Assembly (NCBI GenBank): GCA_949878425.1 | Contig: CATLAL010000005.1 | Location: forward strand, 1-64,000 | Length of the DNA: 64,000 nt | Source: an uncultured Oscillospiraceae bacterium | GTDB taxonomy: Bacteria > Bacillota > Clostridia > Oscillospirales > Oscillospiraceae | Direction of reading: 5' to 3' | In this document: positions 61,787 to 64,000 of the stretch, one piece after another | Layout of the letters: the number at the start of each line of letters is the position of its first letter | How positions within the stretch are numbered: the first letter of the stretch is position 1 | Notes under the pieces: generated by a model | Databases searched by the model: none | Told to the model about the DNA's origin: nothing | Seen by the model: the letters and a program-made list of their open reading frames with translations, nothing else | Program-made: the position numbers and the translations under genes

Positions 61787-63273
61787 ATGCCTCCACCACC
61801 TGATGAATATTTTAATACCATTTCCTGACTGAACTCCTCTCTCTCCAGCGTTCCGGCAAAGCGGCCCTTGGCCAGAATCAGCAGCCGGTCAGACATGCCC
61901 AGCAGCTCCTCCATATCGGACGAAATCATAATGATGGATTTGCCGCTCTCCACCAGCTGTACCATGATCTTGTAGATCTCGGCCTTGGCTCCCACGTCGA
62001 TGCCCCGGGTGGGCTCGTCAAAGATCAGTATCTCCGGATCAATGCCCAGCCACCGGCCCAGAACCACCTTCTGCTGGTTTCCGCCGGAGAGGTTCTTCAC
62101 CAGCTGGTGCAGGCCCGGGGTCTTGATCTTCAGGGCGTCCACCTGCTTCTGGGCATAGCCCACCTGGGCCTTGCGGTCGATGATAAAGCCCTTGCGAAGC
62201 CTTTGCAGGTTGGAGACGGTCAGATTGTCCTGAATGGACATCTTGTCAATGATCCCGTGGCGCTTGCGGTCCTCGGGGACCAGGGTGATGCCCAGAGATA
62301 CCGCCTGGGCGGGGTTGGCGGGGCTGATGCGCTTGCCGTTCAAATAGAGCTCGCCGCTCTGGATGGGGTAGCGGCCAAAGAGCATCTCACAGAACTCCGT
62401 CCGGCCCGCGCCGATCAGGCCGCCGAAGCCCAGGATCTCCCCCTTATGCAGCTGGAAGGAGATGTTCTTCACCCCGTTGCCGGAGACCGAGCGGGCCTCC
62501 AGCACCACCTCGTCCGACACGCGCCCGTGGGGCGGGAAGGTCTGGGACAGGGTGCGGCCAACCATCATTTTAATGAGGTCGTCCTTGGTGGTGTCGGCGA
62601 TGTCCTTGGTTCCGATGTACTCCCCGTCCCGCAGCACGGAGACCCGGTCGGCCAGGCCGAAGATCTCGTCCAGCCGGTGGGAGATATAGATGATGGTGAC
62701 GCCCTCCTCCCGCAGGGTGCGGACGATCTGGAACATGGAGTCGATCTCGTTGGAGGTCAGAGGGGCGGAGGGCTCGTCCATAATCAGGATCTTGGCGTCC
62801 CGGGAGATGGCCTTGGCGATCTCCACGATCTGCTGGTAGCCGGTGGTCAGATTCTTGACATACTCCCTGGGATTCAGGTCGATGTTCATCCGCTCAAACA
62901 GCTTGGACGCCTTGTCCGCCATGGTCTTGCGGTCAATCGCTATCCCCTTTTTCGGGAAGTCGCCCAGGAAGATGTTTTCCGCCGCGGTCATCACCGGCGC
63001 CAGAGTGAACTCCTGATAGACCACCGCGATGCCCTCCTCACGGGAGAGGGCGGGGGTCATGGCGGAGTAGGTCTTGCCCTCCACCACAATCTCCCCAGCG
63101 GTGGGGGAGATTGCCCCGGAAATGACCTTAATCAGCGTGGACTTTCCCGCGCCGTTCTCACCGCACAGGGCGTGGACCTCTCCCCTCCGAAAGGAGAGGC
63201 TCACCTTGTTGAGAGCGGTGACGCCGGGATACAGCTTTGAGATATCCCGCAGCTCTAAAATATTCTCTGCCAC
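61783..63273 (-). CDS. CUT2 sugar ABC ATPase (RbsA/MglA type)
   Basis: A 496-residue double ATPase. The first domain has Walker A GENGAGKSTL at about residue 38 and TGYQQIVEIAKAIS...LIMDEPSAPL; the second has a degenerate Walker A (GLIGAGRTEF) and signature LSGGNQQKVVLGRWL with LIFDEPTRGID. This asymmetry is characteristic of CUT2 ATPases. First complete gene of the importer operon, 69 bp after the dehydrogenase-like gene. Confidence 0.95.
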   Translation of the reverse strand: MAENILELRDISKLYPGVTALNKVSLSFRRGEVHALCGENGAGKSTLIKVISGAISPTAGEIVVEGKTYSAMTPALSREEGIAVVYQEFTLAPVMTAAENIFLGDFPKKGIAIDRKTMADKASKLFERMNIDLNPREYVKNLTTGYQQIVEIAKAISRDAKILIMDEPSAPLTSNEIDSMFQIVRTLREEGVTIIYISHRLDEIFGLADRVSVLRDGEYIGTKDIADTTKDDLIKMMVGRTLSQTFPPHGRVSDEVVLEARSVSGNGVKNISFQLHKGEILGFGGLIGAGRTEFCEMLFGRYPIQSGELYLNGKRISPANPAQAVSLGITLVPEDRKRHGIIDKMSIQDNLTVSNLQRLRKGFIIDRKAQVGYAQKQVDALKIKTPGLHQLVKNLSGGNQQKVVLGRWLGIDPEILIFDEPTRGIDVGAKAEIYKIMVQLVESGKSIIMISSDMEELLGMSDRLLILAKGRFAGTLEREEFSQEMVLKYSSGGGGI

Positions 63274-63342
63274 AGCAGCGCTCCTTTCCCTGGATGTGGC
63301 GCGCCGCGGCCCGCCCTGCGGCGCAGTTTCCCAGTGCCCATG

Positions 63343-64000
63343 CTACATCCCCAGCAGACGGTACATGGTCTCGCAGGGATAGCTCATGTCAATGGGGGGC
63401 TCGCCCGGACGCTGGTCGTGGAGGGCCACCCGGCAGAAGTCCAGGGCGCCGTCCAGAATAAAGCCGGGGACATTGTACTCCTCATAGATCCGCTTCATAT
63501 AGCTGAGGTCCTTGGTGCCCAGAGCCAGGGCGAAGTCCAGGCGGTACTCCCTGGCCACGTACTTCTGGGTGTAGAAGTTGGAGATCCAGTTTTTCAGGTT
63601 GGACTCCTCAAACACCTTGAAGAGCTCCTCCGGCGCGATGCCAGCCTTTTCCATCACCGGGAAGAGCTGGGCGAAGAGGAGGGCCTCCGTCAGACTGCAA
63701 AAGTTGATGGCAATCTTCATCAGATGGCCCGTACCCGAGGGGCCCACCAGCTTATAGCTCTGGCAGTAGGCGGCGAAGAGCTCCGAGGCCCGGTCAAAGT
63801 CCTCCTTGTCCCCTCCCACGACGATATCCAGCGTTCCCGCCTCCGCCTCGTCTGGGCCGGCCATCAGGGGCGCGTCCAGAAACGCGCCGCCGGCGGCCTT
63901 CACCTGCTCGTAGAGCTTCCGGGTGGACATGGGGTAGCTGGTGGAGGTGTCAATAATCATCTTCCCCTCCACGCCGGTCCGGAGAAAGTCCGCCACCGCA
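63343..64000 (-). CDS. 3-hydroxyisobutyrate dehydrogenase-like oxidoreductase, 5' end outside window
   Basis: The visible 219 codons lack the N-terminal Rossmann motif, which must lie beyond position 64000; a GTG at 63996 is only an internal codon. GAFLDAPLMAGPDEAEAGTL is the DAPxxG substrate loop, and GPSGTGHLMKIAINF carries the catalytic Lys of beta-hydroxyacid dehydrogenases. The C-terminal all-helical domain (NAD_binding_11 type) is present. It probably oxidises a sugar-acid or hydroxy acid. It precedes the CUT2 importer on the same strand, suggesting that the imported compound is its substrate or is metabolised to it. Confidence 0.88.
   Translation of the reverse strand, partial: AVADFLRTGVEGKMIIDTSTSYPMSTRKLYEQVKAAGGAFLDAPLMAGPDEAEAGTLDIVVGGDKEDFDRASELFAAYCQSYKLVGPSGTGHLMKIAINFCSLTEALLFAQLFPVMEKAGIAPEELFKVFEESNLKNWISNFYTQKYVAREYRLDFALALGTKDLSYMKRIYEEYNVPGFILDGALDFCRVALHDQRPGEPPIDMSYPCETMYRLLGM

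Overview
The window comes from a high-GC, spore-forming, anaerobic member of the Clostridia. The germination protease gene (gpr), the 2[4Fe-4S] ferredoxin, the radical-SAM maturase, the CIRCE-controlled groESL and clpB genes, the SLH-anchored exoproteins and the gene content fit Oscillospiraceae (Flavonifractor/Lawsonibacter/Intestinimonas-like). That placement is inference from gene style, not from a marker comparison. Base composition falls in three zones: an AT-rich end of an integrative element (1 to about 2200), an intermediate zone with an RDD protein and a very large surface protein (2546-6921), and a GC-rich chromosomal backbone with ribosomal genes.

Layout. 1-2200: the terminal part of an integrative element, with a truncated SprT-like gene, a divergent promoter pair covered by TTAGC-type operator repeats, an XRE regulator, three consecutive hairpins that share a CTGCAA loop, and a tyrosine integrase. 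2546-6921: RDD membrane protein and a 1271-residue SLH/InlB-repeat/VWA/lipase-3 surface protein. 7063-11826: a carbohydrate locus with a TIM-barrel-like hydrolase of unknown specificity, a broken fructokinase, a GH32 fructosidase and a GNAT. 11833-18094: a phosphotransferase-like gene, a CUT1 sugar ABC importer without its own ATPase, and a divergent LacI regulator with several TGAAACGTTTCA-like operators. 18270-20331: three coupled envelope genes ending in a YesL/DUF624 protein. 20604-22593: tRNA-Gly(CCC) and an IS30-family element with exact 16-bp target duplications whose transposase gene contains phage gene fragments. 22641-31421: clpB (CIRCE), gpr, an unrecognised membrane protein, clpC. 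31693-36476: ferredoxin, a FIST plus soluble chemotaxis-receptor pair, groES-groEL (CIRCE). 37224-53660: the complete S10-spc-alpha ribosomal superoperon on the minus strand, read from a consensus promoter at 53632-53660. 53776-55857: an SLH protein carrying two lysozyme domains (GH24 and GH25). 56017-58981: a tightly coupled TetR / CPBP protease / radical-SAM SPASM / GNAT operon. 59457-64000: a CUT2 (ribose-type) importer with a truncated 3-hydroxyisobutyrate-dehydrogenase-like gene upstream.

The non-coding part is unusually informative. There are at least three dispersed repeat families: a MITE-like element with GGCATACAT ends and terminal hairpins (18114, 34628, 46066); a second MITE-like element with CACTTGAAAA ends (59142, and a solo palindrome at 36827); and a structured repeat with a conserved core but different, self-complementary ends (25391, 58991, 60542). 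Two ribosomal intergenic gaps (45936-46259 and 52688-53029) are abnormally long and repeat- or hairpin-filled. The groEL 3' end is duplicated 229 bp downstream. The strongest candidates for something new are the mosaic IS30 element, the CTGCAA hairpin triplet and the structured repeat family.
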